Assembly (NCBI GenBank): GCA_964568805.1
Contig: CAZMRW010000040.1
Span: 1-35,145 of the forward strand
Reading direction: 5' to 3'
From: CAZMRW01 sp964568805
Lineage (GTDB): Bacteria > Pseudomonadota > Gammaproteobacteria > Methylococcales > Methylomonadaceae
Length of the DNA: 35,145 nt
The notes below the pieces were generated by a model that made no database searches, was not told where the DNA came from, and was given only the letters and a program-made list of their open reading frames with translations. The position numbers and the translations under genes are program-made. Below are positions 23,542 through 32,794 of the stretch, one piece after another (position 1 is the stretch's first letter; the number at the start of each line of letters is the position of its first letter).

Positions 23542-23986
23542 AATATGAGGGCTTTTCTATGATTAAACAATTTCTGCAATGAAACTTCGCGAAAATGGTT
23601 ACCGTTCCATTCAGTTACCAGGCGCTGTGCGCTATAGAGTATGAACAGAATGTATTTTAATTACCCTATAGTAATCAATAAATCACAGAATATCATTAAT
23701 TGATTGATAAATTGATATTTGCCATCGTATTTGAACCTATCGGATTAAACCGGCAAATCAGCGATGCATAAGCCGCGACCGATTCTCGGGTGAATCACCT
23801 ACGGGATTATAAAAATACCCCGGCAAACACATGGTAGTTGGCCGCGTTAAAATCAGCCAAGTTATCTATAACCGCAGTTTCTTTTCGTTTCCGAAATTGC
23901 ATTCAACTTTCATCCATCGGCACGATCGGACATTGTTTGGATGCCCACGATATCAGACTTTAGATCTTGCCAGGCAGCGAATTTTT
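23542..23986. other. Intergenic region between holA and the GGDEF/EAL gene
   Basis: I see no gene in these 445 bp. Near 23780-23800 two small palindromes occur side by side (CCGATTCTCGG and GGTGAATCACC). The stretch 23630-23720 is AT-rich with repeated TTGATA-like hexamers and is the likely promoter region of the GGDEF/EAL gene. No c-di-GMP riboswitch pattern or tRNA is evident, and no terminator for holA is clear. Confidence 0.5.
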
Positions 23987-25012
23987 TTAACACGGAATTC
24001 CAGCCGCACGCACCGACGCAAACGCCAGGCAAATATTCAACAATGTTTCCCAGGCGTCACCTTGCTCCTGACCTTTGATTTGCCTGTCGGCTTTTGCGCT
24101 TAACACCAGTATTCTGCTGAGTTCATTCAGTTCAAGCCTGTTCAGGACAGTGGAGATCAATTGCTGTCGTTTATCCCAGATTTGATGGTTTCGGTAAACA
24201 ATGTCCCTGCTTTTGCCCAGTGCTAACGCCTGCTTGATTTTGATTAAAGTCCTGGCTTCCCGCGTTAACGCCCATAACACGATGGGGGCGGCAATCCCCT
24301 CGGCCCGCAGGACGGACATGATCTTGAAAATACGGTTCATGTTAGCCGTCAACACACTGTCAACCAGCTTAAATACATCGTATCGGGAACTGTCGGCCAC
24401 TGCATCGTCAATTTGCTGAGAACTCAACGATCCTGCTTCATACAGAACATAAAGTTTTTCTATCTCCTGAACGGCCGCCAGGAGGTTTCCTTCAATCCTC
24501 GCAGCCAGCAGTTTTACTCCGTCGATATCGGCATGCAATCCCCGACGTTGTAATTTATGTTGCAGAAACCTGATCAACTCCTGGCCCTCCAGCGGCCAAA
24601 CCTGAATCACGACCCCTACCCGATCCACAGCCTGAAACCATCGTGATTTTAGGGCATCCGGGGAAAGCTTGCCTGTGGAAACAAGCAATACGGAATCTTC
24701 AGGGGGACGCTGGCAATAAGCGCTCAAAGCCTTGGAACCGTCTGGTCCCGGCGTCGCAGTCGACAATCTCAGATCGATAATTTTTTTATCCGAAAAAATA
24801 GACATGGAAGCGGCGGCTACCGTCAATGAATTCCATTCAAATCCGGTATCCACCGAAAATATTTCTCGCGTGACAAAACCGGCCTTTCTGGCGGCAGCCC
24901 TGACGGCATCGGCCAACTCGCCGAGTTGCTGGGGTTCATCGCCGCTGATCAGATAAACCGGCGCCAGATGTTGAAGAAGATGCGGCTCCGTTTGTTCCGG
25001 CTTGAGACGCAT
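23987..25012 (-). CDS. holA: DNA polymerase III subunit delta
   Basis: The 341-residue protein matches HolA, the clamp-loader subunit that opens the beta sliding clamp. It begins QHLAPVYLISGDEPQQLGELADAVR, has the family segments FSDKKIIDLRL and YCQRPPEDSVLLVSTGKL, and contains KLLAARIEGNLLAAVQEIEKLYVLY and FKLVDSVLTANMNRIFKIMSVLRAEG. It starts one base after the lptE stop, so the leuS-lptE-holA order of E. coli is preserved. The nadD gene that often follows in E. coli is not here; a gene-poor gap and a signalling gene follow instead. Confidence 0.96.
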   Translation of the reverse strand: MRLKPEQTEPHLLQHLAPVYLISGDEPQQLGELADAVRAAARKAGFVTREIFSVDTGFEWNSLTVAAASMSIFSDKKIIDLRLSTATPGPDGSKALSAYCQRPPEDSVLLVSTGKLSPDALKSRWFQAVDRVGVVIQVWPLEGQELIRFLQHKLQRRGLHADIDGVKLLAARIEGNLLAAVQEIEKLYVLYEAGSLSSQQIDDAVADSSRYDVFKLVDSVLTANMNRIFKIMSVLRAEGIAAPIVLWALTREARTLIKIKQALALGKSRDIVYRNHQIWDKRQQLISTVLNRLELNELSRILVLSAKADRQIKGQEQGDAWETLLNICLAFASVRAAGIPC

Positions 25013-25013
25013 A

Positions 25014-25514
25014 TTAATTGGGGCTCGTTTTTAACGTCGATTGTGCCCGATTTAAGATATTTTGAACGGCTTGTTGATAGATTTCGTTTCGGATCACTTT
25101 TTCTTCATTATCTTTGGCCATAATATCTTCCTGGTCATTAAAATATTGGCGCCTGATTTGTATGGGCTGACCCGAAAGCAATACCTTGTTCGATTTGTTC
25201 AAATCATAAGTCACGTGATAATCCAGCTCCACTTCGTTTGATCGGCCTCTGGAACTCAATGAGAGCACCCGACGATTCAAATTTTCGTCGATTATTTTAA
25301 CAATGACCCCGGCTTCTTGTGCAGAAGAGGAGAGCTTCCCTTTGGATGAACTCAGCACATGTCTAAATTGTTCGCGAAACTGGGATGACCCTCCGTCCAG
25401 ATAAATTAACTTGAGTTCTTTGGACAACCCGCCGCCACCGCTGCCCCGAAGATGATATCCGCATGCGTTTACTAACAGCGCCAGGATAATCACAGCCAAT
25501 TTCTGATAACACAT
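25014..25514 (-). CDS. lptE: LPS-assembly lipoprotein LptE
   Basis: From the ATG at 25514 the protein has 166 residues. It begins MCYQKLAVIILALLVNACGYHLRG, a lipoprotein signal with lipobox LVNAC and the cysteine at residue 18, followed by the GYHLRG motif of LptE. It plugs the LptD barrel in the outer membrane and helps insert lipopolysaccharide, so the cell is Gram-negative with LPS. I preferred this start, with GGGG eight bases upstream, over the one at 25544 that overlaps leuS and would put residues before the signal. Gene order with leuS and holA supports the call. Confidence 0.95.
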   Translation of the reverse strand: MCYQKLAVIILALLVNACGYHLRGSGGGGLSKELKLIYLDGGSSQFREQFRHVLSSSKGKLSSSAQEAGVIVKIIDENLNRRVLSLSSRGRSNEVELDYHVTYDLNKSNKVLLSGQPIQIRRQYFNDQEDIMAKDNEEKVIRNEIYQQAVQNILNRAQSTLKTSPN

Positions 25515-25536
25515 TATAGAGCCCCGGCAACGCAAG

Positions 25537-28023
25537 TCATTCAATTACAATATTAACCAGTTTTTTAGGCACCACGATAACTTTCCTGATCGGCCTGTTG
25601 TCGATAAAGCGCCTGGCATGTTCATCATTCAACGCCAGCCGTTCGATTTCATCCGATGAAGCCGATGCCGAAACCGAAATTTTACTGCGTAACTTGCCAT
25701 TGACCTGAATCATCATGTCCAGGGTGTCCTGCGTCAGCGCCGAGTTATCGACCTTGGGCCATGATTCATTGACAGCAGCACGCTGATGTCCCAAATCCAG
25801 CCACAATTGATGGCAGATATGCGGCACGATCGGAGACAACATCAATACGATGGATTCAAAAGCTTCCTGCCGGATTGCTTTGGCATTAGCGGAATCATCG
25901 GTAAACCGGGCCAAGGTATTCAACAATTCCATATTCGCCGCGATAGCCGTGTTAAAGGTATGGCGCCGGCTGTAATCGTCGGTGACTTTCTGGATGGTTT
26001 GATGCAGTTGCCGCCGGATTAATCGTTGCGCCTCGGTCAATGTCTCCTGATTGAGCGGGACGGAATCCGCTCCGGATTCTGTATGCTGATAGACCAGCTT
26101 CCAGAGTCTTTTCAGGAAACGAAAGGCGCCCTCGACGCCGCTGTCCGACCATTCCAGCGACTGGTCGGGCGGCGCGGCGAACATGATGAACAGGCGCACG
26201 GTATCGGCGCCGTATTGATCGATCAGGGACTGCGGATCGACGGTATTGCCCTTGGACTTGGACATCTTGCTGCCGTCCTTCAGCACCATGCCCTGCGTCA
26301 ACAGATTTTTGAACGGTTCGTCTGACGCGATCAATCCTTCATCGCGCAGCAGTTTGGTATAGAAGCGCGCATACAGCAGATGCAGAATCGCGTGTTCGAT
26401 GCCGCCGATGTAATGATCGACCGGCAGCCAGTGATTTGCGCGCGCATCGAGCATCGTATCCGCGTCCGGCGAAGCGAACCGGGCGAAGTACCATGACGAT
26501 TCCATGAACGTATCAAAAGTGTCGGTCTCGCGCCGGGCCGGTTTGCCACAGCAAGGACAAGTCGTCAGCGAAAACGTCGGATGCGCGACCAGTGGTGACT
26601 GCGAGCCGTCCAGGACGACATCGCGCGGCAATTCGACCGGCAGGTCCTTTTCGGGTACCGGCACCGTGCCGCAATCATCGCAATAGATCACCGGAATCGG
26701 CGCGCCCCAATAGCGCTGGCGCGAAACGCCCCAGTCGCGGAGCCTGAACCGCACCTGCTTGTCGCCGAGATCTTGCGCATTCAGATCGGTTGCGATTGTA
26801 TCGATCGCCTGCTTGTGCGTCAGGCCGTCGTATTTGCCGCTGTTGACCAGCACCATCGACTCGTCTTTCGAAGCATACCAGTCCTGCCAGGCCGCCGTGT
26901 CAAACGGCTTGTCATCGGCGCCCGGCGCTTTACGGTCGAGCACCTGGATGATCGGCAGATTATATTTTTGCGCGAAATGAAAATCGCGCTCGTCATGCGC
27001 CGGCACGGCCATCACCGCGCCTTCGCCGTAACTCATCAGGACATAGTTGCCGACCCAGACCGGCACCTGAGCGCCGGTCAGAGGATGCGTGACCTGAATG
27101 CCGGTCGGCATGCCTTTCTTTTCCACCGTCGCCAAATCGGCCTCGGCGGTGCCGGTCTGCTCGCATTCGTAAATGAACGCGGCCAGTTCCGGATCATTTT
27201 CGGCAGCTCGAGCCGCCAGCGGATGCTCAGGGGCGACCGCGCAAAAGGTCACGCCCATGATCGTATCGGCGCGCGTCGTAAAGACCCAGAGCAAATCCTT
27301 TTTGCCGTCCATTTCATACGGGAAGGCAAAACGCACGCCATAGCTCTTACCGATCCAGTTGGCCTGCATGGTTTTTACCTGTTCAGGCCACCCGTCCAGC
27401 GTTTCCAGTGCCTGCAACAATTCATCGGCATAAGCGGTAATCTTTAAAAACCACTGCGCGATTTCCTTGCGCTCGACCTGGGTGTCGCAACGCCAGCAGC
27501 AGCCGTCGATGACCTGCTCGTTCGCCAAGACGGTCATATCGTTGGGACACCAGTTGACCGGCGCGGTTTTTTTGTAAACCAGGCCCTTTTCCAGCAACTT
27601 CAGGAAAAACCATTGCTCCCAGCGGTAATATGACGGATCGCAAGTCGCGATCTCGCGCTTCCAGTCATAGCCGAAACCCAGCCGTTTAAGCTGGCCTTTC
27701 ATGTAATCGATGTTTTCGTAGGTCCAGTCGGCCGGATGCACGCCATGCTGCATCGCGGCATTCTCCGCCGGCAAGCCGAACGCGTCCCAGCCCATCGGTT
27801 GCAATACGTTTTTGCCCAGCATCCGCTGATAGCGGCTGATGACATCGCCTATGGTGTAGTTACGAACATGCCCCATGTGTAATTTACCGCTGGGATAGGG
27901 GAACATCGATAAGCAATAGTACTTTTCTTGCTGCTCCGTTTCGGTGGCATTAAACGTTCCCGATTCCTCCCAGATTTGCTGTACTGCTTGCTCAATAACC
28001 AACGGCTTATAAATTTCTTGCAT
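25537..28023 (-). CDS. leuS: Leucyl-tRNA synthetase
   Basis: The 828-residue protein is a class I aminoacyl-tRNA synthetase. The HIGH motif is in FPYPSGKLHMGHVRNY (about residues 42-55), the KMSKS signature is in GSKMSKSKGN (about residue 585), and the editing-domain threonine-rich segment WVFTTRADTIMGVTF is present in the inserted CP1 domain. It charges tRNA-Leu. It begins a leuS-lptE-holA operon and is divergent from the ybeL-type gene, an arrangement known from E. coli. Confidence 0.98.
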   Translation of the reverse strand: MQEIYKPLVIEQAVQQIWEESGTFNATETEQQEKYYCLSMFPYPSGKLHMGHVRNYTIGDVISRYQRMLGKNVLQPMGWDAFGLPAENAAMQHGVHPADWTYENIDYMKGQLKRLGFGYDWKREIATCDPSYYRWEQWFFLKLLEKGLVYKKTAPVNWCPNDMTVLANEQVIDGCCWRCDTQVERKEIAQWFLKITAYADELLQALETLDGWPEQVKTMQANWIGKSYGVRFAFPYEMDGKKDLLWVFTTRADTIMGVTFCAVAPEHPLAARAAENDPELAAFIYECEQTGTAEADLATVEKKGMPTGIQVTHPLTGAQVPVWVGNYVLMSYGEGAVMAVPAHDERDFHFAQKYNLPIIQVLDRKAPGADDKPFDTAAWQDWYASKDESMVLVNSGKYDGLTHKQAIDTIATDLNAQDLGDKQVRFRLRDWGVSRQRYWGAPIPVIYCDDCGTVPVPEKDLPVELPRDVVLDGSQSPLVAHPTFSLTTCPCCGKPARRETDTFDTFMESSWYFARFASPDADTMLDARANHWLPVDHYIGGIEHAILHLLYARFYTKLLRDEGLIASDEPFKNLLTQGMVLKDGSKMSKSKGNTVDPQSLIDQYGADTVRLFIMFAAPPDQSLEWSDSGVEGAFRFLKRLWKLVYQHTESGADSVPLNQETLTEAQRLIRRQLHQTIQKVTDDYSRRHTFNTAIAANMELLNTLARFTDDSANAKAIRQEAFESIVLMLSPIVPHICHQLWLDLGHQRAAVNESWPKVDNSALTQDTLDMMIQVNGKLRSKISVSASASSDEIERLALNDEHARRFIDNRPIRKVIVVPKKLVNIVIE

Positions 28024-28108
28024 CCTTCTCGTCTTTTACCGGTCAAAAGCGTTAGAATACCGTACAGTGGCTTAAATCAAAAGCACCATTTTTACGGAGT
28101 TGTACACT

Positions 28109-28594
28109 ATGAAAAAAAATAAATTTATCGACGCTTTTAACGACATCTTCAAGCACCTGTATGAAACGATGGATGACACGCTTCATTCGGTAGCCGAAGC
28201 GCTTGAAATATCGAAAGAAAAAGCAGGAAAGACCAGCGATTTAACGCAAGAGGAACTGAATAAGGTCTCGGGCTATGTCAAACGCGATCTGGAAACCGCA
28301 GCGCACGGCTTATCCGACAAGGAAGACAGCAATTCGCTTTCCGATTGGTTCAAATTCGATATCGAACTGATTGAAAACTTCACCCTCGATGCTTTTCTGA
28401 GCGTTGCCGATAAAACCCGGCTGGAACTGGCGAAACTGGGCGAATTGGCAAAAAAACACAGCTATCAAAGTGGAGACATCACGATTCCGGGAACGTTTAT
28501 CTGCGATAACTGCGGCAAGGAAATTGCTTTCAAAACGCCAAGCGAAATCCCGGAATGCCCGGTATGCCACGCTAAAACATTCATCCGCATTTGA
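28109..28594 (+). CDS. YbeL-type zinc-ribbon protein (DUF1451)
   Basis: The 161-residue protein has a long helical N-terminal part (IDAFNDIFKHLYETMDDTLHSVAEALEISKEKAGK) and a C-terminal zinc ribbon, FICDNCGKEIAFKTPSEIPECPVCHAKTF, with two CxxC knuckles. This matches the YbeL / DUF1451 family, and its position divergent from leuS matches E. coli ybeL. The ATG at 28109 has GGAG nine bases upstream; a TTG three codons earlier is in frame but less likely. Its function is unknown. Confidence 0.92.
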   Translation: MKKNKFIDAFNDIFKHLYETMDDTLHSVAEALEISKEKAGKTSDLTQEELNKVSGYVKRDLETAAHGLSDKEDSNSLSDWFKFDIELIENFTLDAFLSVADKTRLELAKLGELAKKHSYQSGDITIPGTFICDNCGKEIAFKTPSEIPECPVCHAKTFIRI

Positions 28595-28656
28595 TATTAG
28601 CCGGCCAAGCCTTATAATATAACGGTTTTGATCTATTTGATTTGATGGGGAATAAC

Positions 28657-29436
28657 ATGCGCAGAGTCATCTTCAACCAAAAAGGCGGCGTCGGCAAGTC
28701 GACGATAACGTGCAATCTTGCTGCAATCAGCGCCGTAGAAGGCAAGCGTACGTTAGTGATTGACCTGGATATCCAGGGCAATTCCACCCAATACCTGCTT
28801 GGTCAGAAAGTCAGTGAAAGCGAAAAAACGATTGCGCAGTATTTCAAGGATAGCCTGAGCATTTCGCTATTCGGCGGCGGCAACAATTCAGGACTCGAAA
28901 ATGCGATTCATGAGACGCCTTTCCCCAACCTGTACGTGGTCCCGTCTCATCCCGATCTTGAGCCGCTGCAAGGGCGTCTGGAATCGCGCTTCAAGATTTT
29001 CAAACTGAAGGAAGCGCTCGATAATCTGAGGGGATTTGATTCCATCTATCTGGATACCCCTCCTGTTCTCAACTTCTACAGCCAATCGGCGTTAATCGCA
29101 GCCGATAAATGCCTGATACCGTTCGACTGTGATACCTTCTCCAGAGATGCGTTGATCACGCTGATGCAGACCATCTCCGAAGTGAAGGCCGACCATAACC
29201 AGAACCTTGAAATCGAGGGCATTGTCGTCAATCAATTCCAAAAACAGGCGAATCTGCCCCGCCAGTTGGTCGATCAGCTGATTGCCGAAGGCCTTCCCGT
29301 TCTGGCTGCGATGATATCGCCGTCGGTCAAGGTTCGGGAATCGCATAGTCAGGCGCAGCCTCTGGTGCACTATGTTCCCAATCATAAACTGACTGACGAG
29401 TACCGAGCGCTGCACGCCGAGATTCACGGAAATTAA
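28657..29436 (+). CDS. Orphan ParA-family ATPase
   Basis: The 259-residue protein starts MRRVIFNQKGGVGKSTITCN, the deviant Walker A motif of ParA/MinD ATPases, followed by VIDLDIQGNSTQYLLG (Walker A') and SIYLDTPPVLNFYSQSAL (Walker B). It probably positions cargo through ATP-dependent nucleoid or membrane binding. There is no parB-like gene next to it, so it is not an obvious chromosome or plasmid partition pair. I chose the ATG at 28657 because GGGG stands six bases before it; ATG 28645 and TTG 28642 are in frame. It follows the ybeL-type gene on the same strand by about 60 bp and may be co-transcribed. Confidence 0.9.
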   Translation: MRRVIFNQKGGVGKSTITCNLAAISAVEGKRTLVIDLDIQGNSTQYLLGQKVSESEKTIAQYFKDSLSISLFGGGNNSGLENAIHETPFPNLYVVPSHPDLEPLQGRLESRFKIFKLKEALDNLRGFDSIYLDTPPVLNFYSQSALIAADKCLIPFDCDTFSRDALITLMQTISEVKADHNQNLEIEGIVVNQFQKQANLPRQLVDQLIAEGLPVLAAMISPSVKVRESHSQAQPLVHYVPNHKLTDEYRALHAEIHGN

Positions 29437-29629
29437 GGCGCTTCGCCATTTAGGCTGCGGACGGCTTTTCAATCGCGACAAAGCCGGAAACTATGGGTCG
29501 TGATCGCTGGCAACCGGATACTCCCAATTGGTCGTGCTCCGGTTGAGCGTTTTGTCCGGACCAGCACCTGCCTGAACTTACCCGGATTATTTTGTTCTTA
29601 GCGTATGAATATCGCCATCGGGGAACAAT

Positions 29630-31585
29630 ATGAATCCAATTCTTTGGCAGCCTTCGATAGCACGACGGGAAAACGCCAATATAACCCGCTTCATGCAATC
29701 GGTGAAGAAAGTATATGGTGTTGAGGTTACCGACTACGCCGCGCTTTACCAATGGTCTATCGAAAATCCAGCTTTTTTTTGGGATTTGCTGTGGGATTTC
29801 GCAAAGATCCAAGCCGACCGGAAAGGAGAGGCGGTTCTAGCACATCAAAACAGCATGCCCGCCGCCCAATGGTTTCCCGATGCCCGTCTCAATTATGCGG
29901 AAAATTTATTGCGCCCGCAGGATGAACGCCGCTTCGCCATCAGCTTTCACGGAGAAAACGGCGAGACCCGCCGCCTGACCTACCCCGACCTCTATCGCCA
30001 GGTTTCCCAACTCGCTCGGGCGCTGCGACATGACGGCGTCAGGCCCGGCGATCGCGTCGCCGGCGTTTTGCCCAACCTTCCCGAAACCATCATCGCGATG
30101 CTGGCGACCGCCAGCCTCGGCGCAGTCTGGAGCAGTTGCTCCCCTGATTTCGGAGTTCCCGGCATCGTAGACCGTTTCGGTCAAATTGAGCCCAAGGTGC
30201 TGTTCGTCTCCGACGGCTATTTTTTTAATGGCAAGGTATTCGATCGCATGGACCAGATTGAATCTTTACTAAAAGTACTGCCGTCGGTTCAAAAAACCGT
30301 GTTGATTCCTTATTTAAACAGTGAATCGGCTTGGTCCGGCCAACAGGCATCGATTTGGCAAGGCTATCTGGCGGATTTTCCGGAAGACTATCCGATAGAG
30401 TTTGTCCCGATGGCGTTCGACGATCCGCTGTTTATTCTTTATTCTTCCGGCACTACGGGACCGCCGAAATGCATCGTGCACGGGCTCGGAGGAACCCTGA
30501 TTCAGCACCTGAAGGAACATTTGCTGCATGTGGATGTCCATCCCGGAGACCGCCTGTTTTATTACACGACGTGCGGTTGGATGATGTGGAACTGGCTGGT
30601 TTCCGCATTGGCATCCGGTGCGGAACTGGTGCTTTATGACGGTTCGCCGCTTTATCCCAAAGCCGACGCGTTATTCGACCTGATCGATGAATTCCGGATC
30701 ACTGTCTTCGGAGTTTCCGCCAGGTATATCGATGCCATCAAGAAATCTGCTGTAACGCCTAAAAAGTCTCACAACTTGTCATCGCTCAAATCGATTTTAT
30801 CCACCGGATCGCCCTTGGCGCCGGAAGCGTTCGATTTTGTCTATGCATCGATCAAAGCCGATGTCTGCCTGTCATCCATTTCCGGCGGCACCGACATTAT
30901 TTCCTGTTTTGTTTTAGGTTGTCCGCTCCTTCCGGTGCGCCGGGGAGAAATCCAGTGCCGGGGACTGGCGATGAACGTCGATGTTTACGACGAGAACGGC
31001 CGGTCGTTGCAAGGGGAAAAAGGCGAACTGGTCTGCAAGGCGCCGTTTCCTTCGATGCCGGTCGGTTTCTGGAACGACCCCGATCAGAGCCTGTACCGTG
31101 CCGCCTATTTCGAAAAATATCCGGGTGTTTGGTGGCACGGCGATTATGTAGCGTTGACAGACAGCGGCGGTATGATCATTTATGGCCGATCGGATGCGGT
31201 GCTGAATCCCGGTGGTGTCAGGATCGGCACCGCTGAAATTTACCGGCAGGTGGAGCAGGTGGATGAAGTACTGGAAAGCCTGGTGGTTGGACAGGACATT
31301 GACGGAGACTGCAGGATCATTTTGTTTGTCGTTCTGCATAATGGCGCCGCGTTATCAGATCAATTGAAGCTGAAGATAAAACAACAAATCAGGCAAAATG
31401 CATCGCCCCGGCACGTGCCGTCAGACATTCTGCAGGTGACCGATATTCCCCGCACCAAAAACGGCAAAATCGCCGAACTGGCAGTACGCAATATCATTCA
31501 CGGACGCCCGGTTAAAAATCAGCATGCCCTGGCCAATCCGGAGTCGCTGGAACAGTACCTTCGAATGACAGAGTTGTTAAATTGA
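29630..31585 (+). CDS. aacS: Acetoacetyl-CoA synthetase
   Basis: The 651-residue protein is an ANL-superfamily acid-thiol ligase with acetoacetate-CoA ligase features: the N-terminal segment WQPSIARRENANITRFMQ, then WFPDARLNYAENLL, the phosphate loop LYSSGTTGPPKCIVHG (271-280), SSISGGTDIISCFVLG, and a C-terminal catalytic-lysine motif RTKNGKIAE. It activates acetoacetate to acetoacetyl-CoA, feeding polyhydroxybutyrate, leucine or ketone-body metabolism. GGGGA stands before the ATG. No PHB or isoprenoid gene is adjacent. The 193-bp gap before it and the 169-bp gap after it hold nothing I can name. Confidence 0.93.
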   Translation: MNPILWQPSIARRENANITRFMQSVKKVYGVEVTDYAALYQWSIENPAFFWDLLWDFAKIQADRKGEAVLAHQNSMPAAQWFPDARLNYAENLLRPQDERRFAISFHGENGETRRLTYPDLYRQVSQLARALRHDGVRPGDRVAGVLPNLPETIIAMLATASLGAVWSSCSPDFGVPGIVDRFGQIEPKVLFVSDGYFFNGKVFDRMDQIESLLKVLPSVQKTVLIPYLNSESAWSGQQASIWQGYLADFPEDYPIEFVPMAFDDPLFILYSSGTTGPPKCIVHGLGGTLIQHLKEHLLHVDVHPGDRLFYYTTCGWMMWNWLVSALASGAELVLYDGSPLYPKADALFDLIDEFRITVFGVSARYIDAIKKSAVTPKKSHNLSSLKSILSTGSPLAPEAFDFVYASIKADVCLSSISGGTDIISCFVLGCPLLPVRRGEIQCRGLAMNVDVYDENGRSLQGEKGELVCKAPFPSMPVGFWNDPDQSLYRAAYFEKYPGVWWHGDYVALTDSGGMIIYGRSDAVLNPGGVRIGTAEIYRQVEQVDEVLESLVVGQDIDGDCRIILFVVLHNGAALSDQLKLKIKQQIRQNASPRHVPSDILQVTDIPRTKNGKIAELAVRNIIHGRPVKNQHALANPESLEQYLRMTELLN

Positions 31586-31754
31586 AACAGCAAGTTCAAT
31601 TTTTTAGGCGGTTCGGCGGCCATACCGACAATCCTAAAAGGCAGTAGCGGGTTGATCAAGGTGATTGGAGCAAGACTCGCCCTGTTTTTGCGTGTCAGTC
31701 TGGTCCAGTAACCGCCAGAGTAAAACTGCCAGCAAACAATATAGCCTGTACAAC

Positions 31755-32690
31755 CTACAAGTAATGAAGTAATTCAGGGTATTTTGAACACCAGATTTGC
31801 TGCGTGTTTTGGGTAACAAAATCGATGAAAAGAGCCATCGCCGGACTTACTATTTTTTGCTTGTGATGAACGATGTACCAAAAACGCGCAATAGGTAATT
31901 TTTCAACCGGAAGAATTTTGACTTTTTTTAGGGCAAGCTCTTGCTGCAAGGTATGAAGTGAAATAATTCCTAAACCGAGACCGGCGGCGACGGCTTGTTT
32001 TATCGCTTCATTGTTCGGCATTTCCATGGTAGTTTTCAATTGAATGCCTTGTTCCGAACAAAATCGCTGCATGGCAATACGAGTGCCTGAACCGCGCTCT
32101 CTGACGACGAAATTGTATGGCAACAGTTCGTGTAAGCCGATGTTTTGTTCGGCGCTCAAAGGATGGTCGGGCGTTGCTATAATGACCAGAGGGTTTTTCA
32201 TGAACGCCTTGGTAACTAAATCCATTTCATCCGGTGTTTGCCCCATGATGGTCAGGTCAGTGGCGTTTTCTTTGATACAATCCAGCAACCCCGCCCGGTT
32301 ATGAATTTCCAGATGGAAACTAATCCCGGGATGTTGCCTGCAAAATTGGGCCAGTATCAGTGTGACGAATTGAATGGCCGTTTCCGGCACAGCCAAATTG
32401 AAATGACCGGATTCTGCACCGGCCAATTTAGCCAGAGTTTCTTCGAAGGCTCTTTGTGCGGAGAGTAATTCCCCCGCATGATCCCGCATGACTTTTCCCG
32501 CTTCCGTGAGGTACAGTTTTTTACCGATTTTTTCAAACAACGGCATGCCAGCGAGATCTTCCATCTGTTTAATCTGCATGGAAACGGCGGGTTGGCTCAG
32601 ATAAAGCAACTCTGATGCACGGGTAAAACTCAGATGCTTGGAAACCACCCAAAAAATTTCCAATTGGCGAAAGGTTGCATGATGTGACAT
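31755..32690 (-). CDS. cbbR: LysR-type regulator CbbR
   Basis: The 311-residue LysR-type regulator has an N-terminal winged helix-turn-helix (ATFRQLEIFWVVSKHLSFTRASELLYLSQPAVSMQIKQME) and a periplasmic-binding-protein-like effector domain. Divergent position directly next to RubisCO, with 104 bp between the genes, and the family pattern identify it as CbbR, which activates cbb genes in response to reductant or metabolites such as RuBP and NADPH. The frame is open eight codons upstream (32714), but the start MSHHATFRQLEIF is the family-like one. It should also repress its own gene, as is common in the family. Confidence 0.9.
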   Translation of the reverse strand: MSHHATFRQLEIFWVVSKHLSFTRASELLYLSQPAVSMQIKQMEDLAGMPLFEKIGKKLYLTEAGKVMRDHAGELLSAQRAFEETLAKLAGAESGHFNLAVPETAIQFVTLILAQFCRQHPGISFHLEIHNRAGLLDCIKENATDLTIMGQTPDEMDLVTKAFMKNPLVIIATPDHPLSAEQNIGLHELLPYNFVVRERGSGTRIAMQRFCSEQGIQLKTTMEMPNNEAIKQAVAAGLGLGIISLHTLQQELALKKVKILPVEKLPIARFWYIVHHKQKIVSPAMALFIDFVTQNTQQIWCSKYPELLHYL

Positions 32691-32794
32691 CCATAAATAA
32701 TAACTTAACATCATTATAAAAAATAGTGATTTTACTTATAGATAAAATGGGTTCATGCTGGATTTCACTCCCATAAACTCCGGAGGACATTATC
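32691..32794. promoter_or_regulatory. cbbR-cbbM divergent promoter/operator region
   Basis: The 104-bp gap is very AT-rich from 32695 to 32748 and contains LysR-type dyad candidates (TTA...TAA at 32705-32719) and a -10-like TAAAAT at 32743-32748 for cbbM. A strong ribosome-binding site (GGAGG, 32782-32786) lies eight bases before the cbbM ATG. The exact CbbR boxes cannot be fixed by eye. Confidence 0.5.

Noticed and set aside
23701..23830. c-di-GMP riboswitch upstream of the GGDEF/EAL gene
   Set aside because: Small palindromes are present, but the conserved GEMM bases and paired-arm layout could not be found.
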